Below the pieces are notes generated by a model. The model saw only the letters and a list, made by a program, of their open reading frames with translations, was not told where the DNA came from and ran no database searches. The translations under genes were made by a program, and so were the position numbers. Below, in pieces: positions 7,573 through 14,757 of a DNA stretch of 16,871 nucleotides. Where the stretch lies: positions 1-16,871 of the forward strand of contig JAUYSF010000056.1 in the NCBI GenBank assembly GCA_030696435.1, read 5' to 3'. Position 1 is the first letter of the stretch. Each line of letters opens with the position of its first letter. The DNA is from Desulfoprunum sp. Lineage in GTDB: Bacteria > Desulfobacterota > Desulfobulbia > Desulfobulbales > Desulfocapsaceae.

Positions 7573-7601
7573 AGAATAATACTACGGTAAGTTGATAACA
7601 A
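7573..7601 (-). promoter_or_regulatory. candidate promoter of the RTX gene
   Basis: On the minus strand TTGTTA (7596-7601) and TATTCT (7573-7578) are separated by 17 nt, each matching four of six consensus bases, about 58 bp upstream of the start codon. An alternative -10, TATTAT, overlaps the spacer end. Plausible sigma70-type promoter, unproven. Confidence 0.4.
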
Positions 7602-7792
7602 AAAGCTACAATGAATGCAACTTCCTACCAGGAATGAGGGAGGAAATTATAAACCAATTTGCTCAAATACTCCGATGCCAAACCTACGCATTCACAGTAA
7701 TGTCCGGATGGAAACGTGCAGTATGTGAAGTGATGCTGGCATGGCAGTTCAGGTCGCCACCCTCACCACAAAGCCCGCAGGGCTTACAGTGA

Positions 7793-8383
7793 TGTCTCAA
7801 AAAATACGACAAGGTTATGGTGCAGATCGGCCGTTTGAGACAAAAATATTCCAGGGCATCCAAACAATATACGATCTCCGTCGAAAAAGACGATACCACT
7901 GGCAATGCCACGAAAATCACCTGGCAACAGAAGGCGGTGGAGAACACAACAGACAGCTACCCTGGAGTCTACTGCCTGCGGACAAGTCATGCCGACTGGG
8001 ATGAATCCTTGTTGTGGGACACCTATACTATGCTGACGGATCTTGAGGCGGTATTTCGGTCGTTGAAATCCGAACTTGGCTTGCGGCCGATTCATCATCA
8101 AATAACCGACAGAGTATCAGGGCACCTGTTTATTACGGTTCTGGCATACCATCTGGTGCATACCATACGGGTTAGGTTGAAGCAGGCAAACATTCACAGC
8201 AGCTGGTCGAGTATCCGAAAACTCCTGTCAACCATGTGTAGAGTGACAGTATCTATGCAGTGCAAAAGCGGCGATACTGTTCATGTCAGAAAAAGCACCC
8301 GACCTGAGCCGAAGCAACAAGAAATATTTTCAGCACTTGGAGTGAAAAGCTCCCCTGGTCAAACGGTAAAAACGACAATATGA
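7793..8383 (+). pseudogene. 3' remnant of an IS4/IS1634-like transposase
   Basis: The open frame follows a TGA at 7790-7792 and matches only the C-terminal half of a DDE transposase: KKYDKVMVQIGRLRQKYS at the start, then YTMLTDLEAVFRSLKSELG, which carries the Y-x2-[R]-x3-E-x6-K signature of IS4-like enzymes (the last catalytic Glu at 8045-8047; the Arg is replaced by Leu), then HLFITVLAYHLVHTIR. Complete members are roughly twice as long or more. The first two catalytic Asp residues are absent, so the product cannot transpose. Sequence before 7793 does not continue the homology, marking a breakpoint. A CTCTCA-AAGTT/AACTTTGAGAG dyad at 8462-8498 lies beyond the stop and may be close to the right end of the element. 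Confidence 0.75.
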
Positions 8384-8811
8384 AACAAAACAAAAGAAGT
8401 AGTGCCATAAAGACACTTGGTGTGGCGGTAAGCCATTGTTATTACAGGATTTCATCTTCAGCTCTCACAAAGTTGGGCTAAGGCGGGAACTTTGAGAGGG
8501 CGGATGAATAGACGGGGAATCAAGTATGGCAGAAAAAAATGAAGGGGTAGGCCCTTAATCAGATCGCCAATTTTTCATGACCTGTTTGCGGAAAAACGGA
8601 CAAGTCTATTCACATCCCTGGAAAAACAGCATGTGGCACACTGTGGTACAAAACTAAGATCTTTAGATTATAATTAAAAATATCTTTTTTATATCGTATA
8701 GTTAGTATGATTCTTGCATGAGTTTTAGTATTGCCCTGGCAGGGTAATGAACTGGAACTGTTTTCTGGAAAGAGAACCCTTCAACCACAACCTGATGCAG
8801 GAGGAAATGCC
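8384..8811. other. gene-poor stretch after the transposase remnant
   Basis: This 428-bp stretch holds a dyad at 8462-8498 (arms CTCTCACAAAGTT and AACTTTGAGAG), possibly the end of the degraded insertion element. A strongly AT-rich segment (about 8655-8720) may carry the promoter of the next gene. An open frame begins with TTG at 8731 but has no ribosome site. Nothing else is recognised. Confidence 0.5.
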
Positions 8812-9165
8812 ATGATAAACGCGGAACAGTTGCATGAATTTGTTGCAATGTGGAAATGGTTGAGTGCGCATCCAGTCAATGATCGGGCCTACTACCTGAA
8901 ATATGTGGTGAAAGGCAAGTCGGCATGGATCAACGATTGTCCGATTGCCACCGGAGAGGGCGCGGCGTGCACCGGTTGCCACATGTTTTGGCCCGGCGAG
9001 AACGGCAATCTCTGTTCAGACAGCCAATCGCCTTTGAGCCACTGGCAGGCAACCAGTGTCGAGCAGCCGGATCTGCGGATCTATTATGCCGGAAATGTTG
9101 GCACGCTTGGGCTGCAGGCGCTGCGCAGCCTCGGTGTAAAGGCTGGCACCCTGCCAGAATGTTGA
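8812..9165 (+). CDS. small four-cysteine protein, putative zinc-binding
   Basis: A 117-residue cytoplasmic-looking protein. The ATG at 8812 is chosen because AGGAGGA ends 6-7 nt before it; a longer in-frame version starting at TTG 8731 lacks a ribosome site. Four cysteines at 43, 53, 56 and 68 in the form CP-x8-C-x2-CH-x11-C, followed by SPLSHW (73-78), resemble small metal-binding proteins of bacteria and phages with a CP...CxxC...C...SPY.xW pattern. That resemblance is from memory and weak. A last Cys is the C-terminal residue. The CTGCH could suggest a heme c site, but there is no signal peptide. The gene stands alone between IS debris and a convergent gene. Function unknown. Confidence 0.7.
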   Translation: MINAEQLHEFVAMWKWLSAHPVNDRAYYLKYVVKGKSAWINDCPIATGEGAACTGCHMFWPGENGNLCSDSQSPLSHWQATSVEQPDLRIYYAGNVGTLGLQALRSLGVKAGTLPEC

Positions 9166-9187
9166 TGTAGATCGACCTGACACGGCA

Positions 9188-9213
9188 GGGGGGGCTGCAA
9201 ATCGCAAGCCCCC
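9188..9213. other. GC-rich hairpin between convergent genes
   Basis: A G-run (9188-9194) and GCTGC pair with GCAAGCCCCC (9204-9213), giving a strong stem with one bulged A between the convergent four-cysteine gene and the CoA-transferase fusion. Neither strand shows a T-run, so it is at best a factor-dependent or weak bidirectional terminator. Confidence 0.35.
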
Positions 9214-9260
9214 GCAGGTATTGCTCGGCTGGATCAGGGAAAACTGCAGAGAAAAGAGAT

Positions 9261-11141
9261 TCAGGCCAGTTCATCAAAACGGCAACTGAGGACAAGGTCG
9301 CCATCTTCGTACTGGGTCTTGACCTTATAGGGCAGCGATTTAAAAAGGTGGATCATGCCGGTATTGCTCGGGAAGGTATAGGCGATGAGACCTCGCATGC
9401 CGTTTTCCCGGCTGGCGGCGGCCAGTTTCTTCAGGAAGATCTTGCCGAGTCCCTTGCCCTGGTAATCCGGGCTGACCGAAAAGGCCACCTCGGTCATGTT
9501 CGAATCCTTCAGCATCATGCTCTCGGCGACACCGACCACCCGACCGAAGCCGAATTCGCCCACCAATGCCACGAGCGTCAGGTCGTGCACATAGTCGACC
9601 TGCGAGCGGGCCTCCACGTCTGAGCGACCGAAGATGGTCTTCTGGTGAAAAAATCGGGAGAACACATCCTCTTTCGGCAGGTTGTAGTAATGCTCCTGAA
9701 TACGTCGTTCATCCACCGGTTTTGATGGCCGGAAGGTGATTTCCTCACCCTTGATCACGACGGTCTCTTCGAGCTTCACCGGATAGACTGCCCTGACTGC
9801 CTCACCGAGAGTCCTTTCGCTGCCGATCAACCCCTGCTCCTTGGCGGCTGCAAACAGCTCTTCTCTGAAGTCAGGATGGGCGATGCTGATCATGGCGATG
9901 GCGCGTTCCTGCAGGCTTTTGCCGAAGAGGTTGACTGCCCCGTATTCGGAAACGACAAAGTGGACATCGCCGCGCGGCACGACGACGATCCTGTCAAAAT
10001 GTGGAAGGATGTTTGACTGTCGGCCTTCGGGTGTTTCGCTGGTCGAGAAGATCATGATGATCGACTTGCCACCCGGTGAACGGCGGGCCCCCCGGACAAA
10101 GTCGGGGATGCCGGAGACTCCGGCAAAGCGGGTGATAACCGAGGCCTCGGCTGCAACTTGGCCGGTCAGATCAATGGCCCGGGCGACGTTCATCGAGACC
10201 ATGCGGTAATGCTGGGCGATGATAAAGGGGTCGTTGACATAATCGGAGGGGTGAAAGTCGATGGCCGGATTGTCGTTGAGAAATTCATAGAGATTACGGC
10301 TGCCGATGGCCATCGAACCGACCATCTTGCCCTCGTTCAATCCCTTCTTGCGGTTGTTGATATTGCCGATGGCGTAGAGGTGCATGATGTCATCGGTGAT
10401 GAATTGGGAATGGATGCCCAGATCGTTTTTGGTGGAGAGGGCCTGCACGGTGGCCTGGGAGGCGGCATCCAGACCGATCTGCAGGGTTGAGCCGTCCTCA
10501 ATCAGCCGGGCGATATGGCGGCCGATCTGCAGGGCGACCTCGGAATGTTCTTTGGTCGGCGGGATTGACAGAAGCTCTTCTTCATACTCGACCAGCACAT
10601 GCACGTCATTAACATGGAGAAAGCCCTGGCCCATGACCCTCGGCATGCGCGGGTTGATCTGGGCGATGACGAGATCGGCGGAACGAGCGGCGGCAAGCGT
10701 CACGTCCACCGAGATGCCAAGGCTCATCCAGCCGAAGTCGTCCGGTGGTGAAACCTGGACCAGGGCGACGTTCAGCGGCAGTTTTCTGGTGAGAAACAGG
10801 CTCGGCACATCGGACATATTCATCGGGGTGACGAAGCGTTTGTGCTTGGCGATGGAGGGATCTCTGGTCGAGCCCAGGTAGATCGAGCGGATGTTGAGGC
10901 TGGTGTCTTTCGTCCGATCGGCGATGGCAGTCAGTGAAGAGGTTTCCTGGCCAAGCAGACGAACAATCTCCAGTCCACTGAAATTATTTGATCTTTCTGC
11001 CAGTGCCTGGACCAATGCCTGTGGTTCGCCGCAGCCCGAGCCAATAAACACCCGGTGGCCTGAGAGTATCATGGCAATTGCCTCCGCAGGCGTCGCCTTT
11101 TTTTCCACATATTTGTCTGCCCAGTATTGAGAAGTCGGCAT
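9261..11141 (-). CDS. acetyl-CoA hydrolase/transferase family protein fused to a GNAT acetyltransferase
   Basis: A 626-residue two-domain protein. Residues 1 to about 450 match the family I CoA-transferase/acetyl-CoA hydrolase fold of the 4-hydroxybutyrate CoA-transferase type, with typical stretches VSPPDDFGWMS (130-140), LIEDGSTLQIG (213-223), DYVNDP (300-305) and SEYGAVNLFGKSLQERA (398-414). Residues about 467-620 form a GNAT domain with the acetyl-CoA loop QGKGLG (561-566). In the well-studied relatives the catalytic Glu lies in GIHSE; here the segment is GIHSQF with Gln246 (codon CAA, 10404-10406), and the usual GIGxIPDA is GLDAASQA. CoA-transfer chemistry may therefore be altered, and the module might instead sense acyl-CoA and control the GNAT part. 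That is inference. AAGGA lies 7 nt before the ATG. It diverges from a phosphoesterase gene across a repeat-rich region. Confidence 0.88.
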   Translation of the reverse strand: MPTSQYWADKYVEKKATPAEAIAMILSGHRVFIGSGCGEPQALVQALAERSNNFSGLEIVRLLGQETSSLTAIADRTKDTSLNIRSIYLGSTRDPSIAKHKRFVTPMNMSDVPSLFLTRKLPLNVALVQVSPPDDFGWMSLGISVDVTLAAARSADLVIAQINPRMPRVMGQGFLHVNDVHVLVEYEEELLSIPPTKEHSEVALQIGRHIARLIEDGSTLQIGLDAASQATVQALSTKNDLGIHSQFITDDIMHLYAIGNINNRKKGLNEGKMVGSMAIGSRNLYEFLNDNPAIDFHPSDYVNDPFIIAQHYRMVSMNVARAIDLTGQVAAEASVITRFAGVSGIPDFVRGARRSPGGKSIIMIFSTSETPEGRQSNILPHFDRIVVVPRGDVHFVVSEYGAVNLFGKSLQERAIAMISIAHPDFREELFAAAKEQGLIGSERTLGEAVRAVYPVKLEETVVIKGEEITFRPSKPVDERRIQEHYYNLPKEDVFSRFFHQKTIFGRSDVEARSQVDYVHDLTLVALVGEFGFGRVVGVAESMMLKDSNMTEVAFSVSPDYQGKGLGKIFLKKLAAASRENGMRGLIAYTFPSNTGMIHLFKSLPYKVKTQYEDGDLVLSCRFDELA

Positions 11142-11199
11142 GGTTGATCCTTATTCTATGCTGCTTGATTGTCAGTTTCGAAAGCCCTGGTTACAGTGA

Positions 11200-11241
11200 T
11201 TGCCCGGCCTTGCGGTATGGTTGCCCGGCCATGCAGGATAT
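11200..11241. promoter_or_regulatory. two tandem 21-bp repeats, candidate operator of the fusion enzyme gene
   Basis: TTGCCCGGCC occurs at 11200-11209 and 11221-11230, exactly 21 bp apart. The 21-bp units agree at 16 positions. Two-helical-turn spacing puts both copies on one DNA face, as for tandem binding sites of a regulator. They lie about 59-100 bp upstream of the minus-strand start codon at 11141. Confidence 0.45.
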
Positions 11242-11376
11242 GAAAAGATTATAGCATATTTCAGGTTCAAAGTGAATTGAGATAGCGCTTATCAACCATC
11301 CCCCTTTGATATTTTAAAAGATCCGGGCTATCTTCCCAGAAAGAGGGAGAGAGCTTGATTTAGAAATGGAATAAAG

Positions 11377-11421
11377 CCCGGCCATTTCCGATCACCTTTC
11401 CTGTGTGGGGAAATGGCCGGG
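11377..11421. promoter_or_regulatory. 13-bp perfect inverted repeat before the phosphoesterase gene
   Basis: CCCGGCCATTTCC (11377-11389) and GGAAATGGCCGGG (11409-11421) are perfect reverse complements with a 19-nt spacer, ending 28 bp before the start codon. The core GCCCGGCCAT is shared with the tandem repeats further upstream. It could be an operator or an mRNA leader hairpin. It is unlikely to be a terminator because no gene reads into it from either side in a sensible way. Confidence 0.55.
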
Positions 11422-11449
11422 AGTTGGTGGCGCGTGGTAAGGGAAATTC

Positions 11450-12184
11450 ATGAGAGTTGCGGTTTTTTCTGATATACATGCCAATCTGGAGGCCCTTGAG
11501 GCCTTTTTTGCGCATGCCGAGAGCCGGCAGATAGACAGCTTCATGTGCCTTGGTGACATTGTCGGGTACGGAGCTGATCCCAACTGCTGCATTGATCTGC
11601 TGCGATCCGTGCCGGATATCGGTTTTATTCTCGGTAATCATGATCATGCCGCAGTCAGTCCAGCCTACAGCATGAGTGGAGATGCCCGTCTGGCGATCCA
11701 GTGGACAAAGAAGACACTGACGGAGGACAACATCGCTTTTCTGAAGACCATGGAGGTCAGCAGAAAATGGCGAGACGTGCTGTACTGTCATGCCAATCCC
11801 TACCGACCTCTGGAGTGGTATTATGTGGAAGAGAGGGAATATATCACACGATCCTTTGCCAGGAGCAAGGCCAAGATACTCTTTATCGGCCATACCCATG
11901 TGGCCGCAGCTATCACCCGTAAGAATTTTTTCTGTGTCTATGTGCGAATGCCCCAGGATCATACAGTGGTGCCCGCAGCCGAGCTGAACAGGCAGATCTT
12001 CAATTGCGGCAGCATCGGCCAACCACGAGACGGAGACCCGAGGGCCTCGTATCTGATCTATGATTCGGACAGGCAGATAGTCGAATTTCACCGGGTCGTC
12101 TATGATACCGAAAAGGCGGCGGCCAAGATCATCGCTGCGGGTCTGCCGGAGTCGCTGGCCTTGCGTCTGGCGGTAGGATTGTGA
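11450..12184 (+). CDS. calcineurin-like metallophosphoesterase
   Basis: A 244-residue cytoplasmic phosphoesterase of the YfcE/MJ0936-like type, expected to hydrolyse phosphomonoesters or phosphodiesters with a two-metal centre. All metal-ligand motifs are present: D8-x-H10 (FSDIHAN), GD at 35-36 (LGDIVGYG), GNHD (62-65), His114 (CHANP) and GHTH (147-150). NCGSIGQPRDGDPRASY, in the last third, is typical of this subgroup. AAGGGA precedes the ATG by about 6-7 nt. The substrate is unknown. It converges with a Ser/Thr kinase gene, stop to stop 16 bp apart. A kinase-phosphatase partnership is conceivable, but this subgroup is not generally a protein phosphatase. Confidence 0.9.
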   Translation: MRVAVFSDIHANLEALEAFFAHAESRQIDSFMCLGDIVGYGADPNCCIDLLRSVPDIGFILGNHDHAAVSPAYSMSGDARLAIQWTKKTLTEDNIAFLKTMEVSRKWRDVLYCHANPYRPLEWYYVEEREYITRSFARSKAKILFIGHTHVAAAITRKNFFCVYVRMPQDHTVVPAAELNRQIFNCGSIGQPRDGDPRASYLIYDSDRQIVEFHRVVYDTEKAAAKIIAAGLPESLALRLAVGL

Positions 12185-12200
12185 TCGGCAAAATTTCAGA

Positions 12201-13589
12201 TCAGCCGACAGACCAGTCTCCCCAGGGGGCTGCAGGAATGATCTCTCCTTTGCCAAAGGTCGGCAACGCCCTCAGCAAATCATTCTGCATCTCTATGGCG
12301 TCGGCGTAACGCCTGTCCGGATCTTTCTGCAGGCATTGCACAATTATCCGGTCGAGTTCGACCGGAACTCTGGGATCGATGAGACGGGGAGGAGGGATGT
12401 CCGTATCAATTATGACATCCATGGGATGAGGACTGTTGTCGCGGCTAAAGGGTACCCGCCCGGTGGCAAAAATATAGAGGATCACCCCCAGTGACCAGAC
12501 ATCGCTGGCCAGACTGCTTTGCCCCCGCAGCTGTTCGGGAGGCATATACTCCAGTGACCCTTCTGAGACGCTATCGGGTTTTTGCCAGGAGAGATCCCGG
12601 GCAATACCGAAATCGAGGAGTTTGAGTTTGCCCTCCTGGGTGACAAGGATGTTTTCCGGTTTGATATCCCGGTGCATGATCCGGTGGTGGTGCGAATAGG
12701 CGGTGACCGCCAGCAATTGCAGGAAAAGGGCCTCTTTCTGGCCGGCCGTAATGCCCCTTTCCAGGAGCTGCTGCAGGGTCTGGCCGTCGACATACTCCTG
12801 TATGAGGATGTATTTGCCGTCCTCTTTGACGATTTCGAGGAGTTCCGCGATATTGGGATGATGGATCAGGCGTTTGAGGATGGCCGCCGATCGCAGGGCG
12901 CGGATGTTCATTCCCCGATCATGGGGAATCTTGGCGACGGCCAGCTGTTCTCTCCCGACTTCCTGCACCAGCCAGACATCGCCGAATCCGCCGCTGCCGA
13001 GCTTGCGAATCTGCCGCCACTTGTAGAAGATGGGCCCGGCGTCTTCCTCCTGAGTCAGGGAACGGGGTGAGAAAAAGCCGATCCCTTCCTGCAGGCGGCC
13101 CACCAGGCGTCGCCAGAGGTTTTTCTTGCTCTGTTGGCCGTGTTCATCCCAGGGATAGGAAGGTTTGGGTGATTGCACCAGGGCCTGGCCCCATTCCAGC
13201 AGAATGTAGAAGCGTACGGAGAAGCTGTCTTCGTCAAGCGGCAAGAGGCTATAGTCGTCGGCGCCGGCCTGCACATAGTTTTTGATCCGGCGAGTGGAGG
13301 CCTCCGGTACCAGGACCAGCAGGGGCACCGGCCGACTGAGCAATTCACTGATGCGCCGGATGAGCCGGTCCTGGCGACCGCATTTTTCATCAGCGTGGAA
13401 AACCGCCAGACAGATCTCTTTATCCGTGAAGACTGTTCCCGGATTTTTGAGATCACTGATCGCAATCGGGCAGGCCTCGATGTCGAAGACTGAGATGAGT
13501 TTTTTTATGAGGGCGGTCTCCTCCGGCAGGAGTCCTGCAAGAAGCACGGCCTGGGATGTCGTCCTGGAATGAGCCATTGCGATTGTCAT
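12201..13589 (-). CDS. Hanks-type Ser/Thr protein kinase with N-terminal receiver-like domain
   Basis: A 462-residue protein. Residues about 12-135 look like a degenerate response-regulator receiver: VPLLVLVP (88-95) and AGADDYSLLPLDED (108-121) match the end of a receiver, but the conserved Lys before Pro is Leu and no clear phospho-acceptor Asp is evident. A linker leads to the kinase domain (about 190-440): glycine loop GSGGFGDV (198-205), ATP Lys220 (VAK), HRDIKPEN (306-313), DFG (326-328), PPE in place of APE (350-352) and SDVWSLGV (362-369). The expected alpha-C Glu before HPNI appears to be Ala/Ser (SAAILKRL, 234-241). No membrane segment is seen, so it is a soluble kinase. The start is uncertain: neither Met1 nor Met5 has a good ribosome site. 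Divergent from the WYL regulator gene and convergent with the phosphoesterase. Confidence 0.9.
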   Translation of the reverse strand: MTIAMAHSRTTSQAVLLAGLLPEETALIKKLISVFDIEACPIAISDLKNPGTVFTDKEICLAVFHADEKCGRQDRLIRRISELLSRPVPLLVLVPEASTRRIKNYVQAGADDYSLLPLDEDSFSVRFYILLEWGQALVQSPKPSYPWDEHGQQSKKNLWRRLVGRLQEGIGFFSPRSLTQEEDAGPIFYKWRQIRKLGSGGFGDVWLVQEVGREQLAVAKIPHDRGMNIRALRSAAILKRLIHHPNIAELLEIVKEDGKYILIQEYVDGQTLQQLLERGITAGQKEALFLQLLAVTAYSHHHRIMHRDIKPENILVTQEGKLKLLDFGIARDLSWQKPDSVSEGSLEYMPPEQLRGQSSLASDVWSLGVILYIFATGRVPFSRDNSPHPMDVIIDTDIPPPRLIDPRVPVELDRIIVQCLQKDPDRRYADAIEMQNDLLRALPTFGKGEIIPAAPWGDWSVG

Positions 13590-13752
13590 CGGTTATGGCG
13601 GTGATCGACGGAAATCATTATCGGCCTGGCTGAAATGGTGGCAGAAAACCAATTGACTCCGACAATCTTTACCCTTCAGCGTATTGTATCTCTTGTAGGA
13701 GAAAAAGAAAGGCTATCGTGCTGTTTTACGAATCATCGCTCAGGAGTGTTGC

Positions 13753-14691
13753 ATGAAGATCGAACGGCTCTTGACTACGACTGTCATGTTGCTCAACCGA
13801 AGAAAGGTCACGGCCAGGGAACTCTCCGATACATTCGATATCTCTCTGCGCACCGTTTACCGTGATATCGAAACCCTCAATGCCTCCGGGATTCCGGTAG
13901 TATCCTCCGCCGGCTATAATGGCGGGTTTTCGATCCCCGATAATTATCGGCTGAGCCGGCAGCTCCTCACCTTTGAGGACATGCTCGCTATTTTGACCAC
14001 TCTCAAAGGTGTAAATTATACCCTGAAAAATCGCGATATTGACCGCGTAATCGAGATAATAACCGCCCTCATTCCAGCCGACAAAGAGGCCACCTATCAA
14101 CGCCACACCGATTCTTTTCTGATCGATATCAGCCCCTGGGGCGACACGAGAGGCCAGGAGAGGCTGATCGGCGAGATTCAGCAGGCCATAACGGCTTCCC
14201 GTCTTCTGCATTTTGACTACAGCGGTGCAAACGGTGAGACGAGCAGGCGCTTCGTTGAACCCCATGCCCTGGTGCAGAAGAGCTTTATCTGGTACCTCCT
14301 GGGATTCTGCCGACTGCGGGGTGCTTTCCGGGTGTTCCGACTTTCGCGAATAGATAATCCCACTCTTCTTGACGAACATTTTCTGCGACGCGCCATTGAG
14401 CCACGGCAGTTCTTTCTGCCTGAGAATGACAGTCGCCAGCTGGTAACGGTCAGCCTGCGGTTTTCTGAAAGGGTGCGGGTCAGGGTGGAGGAAGGCTTCA
14501 GTTCGGAGCAACTCTGCCTGGTTGACGACGGTTCGCTTATCGCTACGCTCTCCATCCCGGAAGATGACTGGATTCCGGCCATGATCCTGAGCTATGGCGA
14601 TGATGTTGAGGTCCTTGCGCCGCAGTACTTGCGGGACGCCATACAGGAAAAAATCAGCAGCATGCAGAAAAAATACACGAACTTGACATAA
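13753..14691 (+). CDS. WYL-domain transcriptional regulator (YafY/DeoR-like HTH)
   Basis: A 312-residue regulator. The N-terminal winged helix-turn-helix (about 1-60) shows TARELSDTFDISLRTVYRDIETL (20-42) and the wing GYNGGFSI (54-61). The WYL ligand-sensing domain follows: FVEPHALVQKSFIWYLLGF (167-185) with the name-giving W180-Y181-L182 and FRVFRLSRI (192-200), then a C-terminal WCX-like extension. WYL domains bind small ligands or nucleic acids and control the activity of the HTH. AGGAG lies 7 nt before the ATG. The GyrI-like gene begins 66 bp downstream on the same strand. The regulator probably controls itself and the two downstream genes. Confidence 0.93.
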   Translation: MKIERLLTTTVMLLNRRKVTARELSDTFDISLRTVYRDIETLNASGIPVVSSAGYNGGFSIPDNYRLSRQLLTFEDMLAILTTLKGVNYTLKNRDIDRVIEIITALIPADKEATYQRHTDSFLIDISPWGDTRGQERLIGEIQQAITASRLLHFDYSGANGETSRRFVEPHALVQKSFIWYLLGFCRLRGAFRVFRLSRIDNPTLLDEHFLRRAIEPRQFFLPENDSRQLVTVSLRFSERVRVRVEEGFSSEQLCLVDDGSLIATLSIPEDDWIPAMILSYGDDVEVLAPQYLRDAIQEKISSMQKKYTNLT

Positions 14692-14719
14692 TGCTGTCAC
14701 AAGGGTTGGTTATGCTGTC
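14689..14719. promoter_or_regulatory. ATGCTGTC direct repeats, candidate operator before the GyrI-like gene
   Basis: ATGCTGTC occurs at 14691-14698 and 14712-14719, 21 bp apart; the extended form T(A/T)ATGCTGTC(A/G)C agrees at 10 of 12 positions. The first copy overlaps the stop codon of the regulator gene and the second ends 38 bp before the next start. Spacing of two helical turns suits a dimeric regulator, possibly the WYL protein itself. Confidence 0.35.
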
Positions 14720-14757
14720 GCCATATGGATTTTCATTGATTTCAACAAGGAGGCAGT

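Larger units (their letters stand above)
11142..11449. other. divergent intergenic region with repeated GCCCGGCC motifs
   Basis: This 308-bp gap separates the divergent fusion-enzyme and phosphoesterase genes. It holds two tandem TTGCCCGGCC copies (11200-11230) and a 13-bp perfect inverted repeat sharing the same core (11377-11421). The 140 bp between them are AT-rich and probably hold promoters, but no convincing -35/-10 pair was identified. Confidence 0.6.

Noticed and set aside
7592..7792. Small open frame before the transposase remnant
   Set aside because: It ends at the TGA before the transposase frame, has no recognisable domain and no ribosome site.
8731..8811. TTG start giving a 27-residue longer four-cysteine protein
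   Set aside because: No ribosome site precedes it, whereas AGGAGGA precedes the ATG at 8812 at ideal spacing.
8964..8984. CTGCH as a cytochrome c heme site
   Set aside because: There is no signal peptide for export and the other two cysteines fit a metal-binding cluster better.
11360..12256. 298-residue open frame on the minus strand
   Set aside because: It is antisense to the phosphoesterase gene, whose five metal motifs are all intact on the plus strand; the minus frame shows no recognisable domain.
13653..13690. TTGACT as the -35 box of the WYL gene
   Set aside because: No acceptable -10 hexamer lies 16-18 bp downstream.
13726..14700. 324-residue open frame on the minus strand
   Set aside because: It mirrors the WYL regulator gene, which has a clear HTH, WYL motif and ribosome site; the antisense frame has no family signature.
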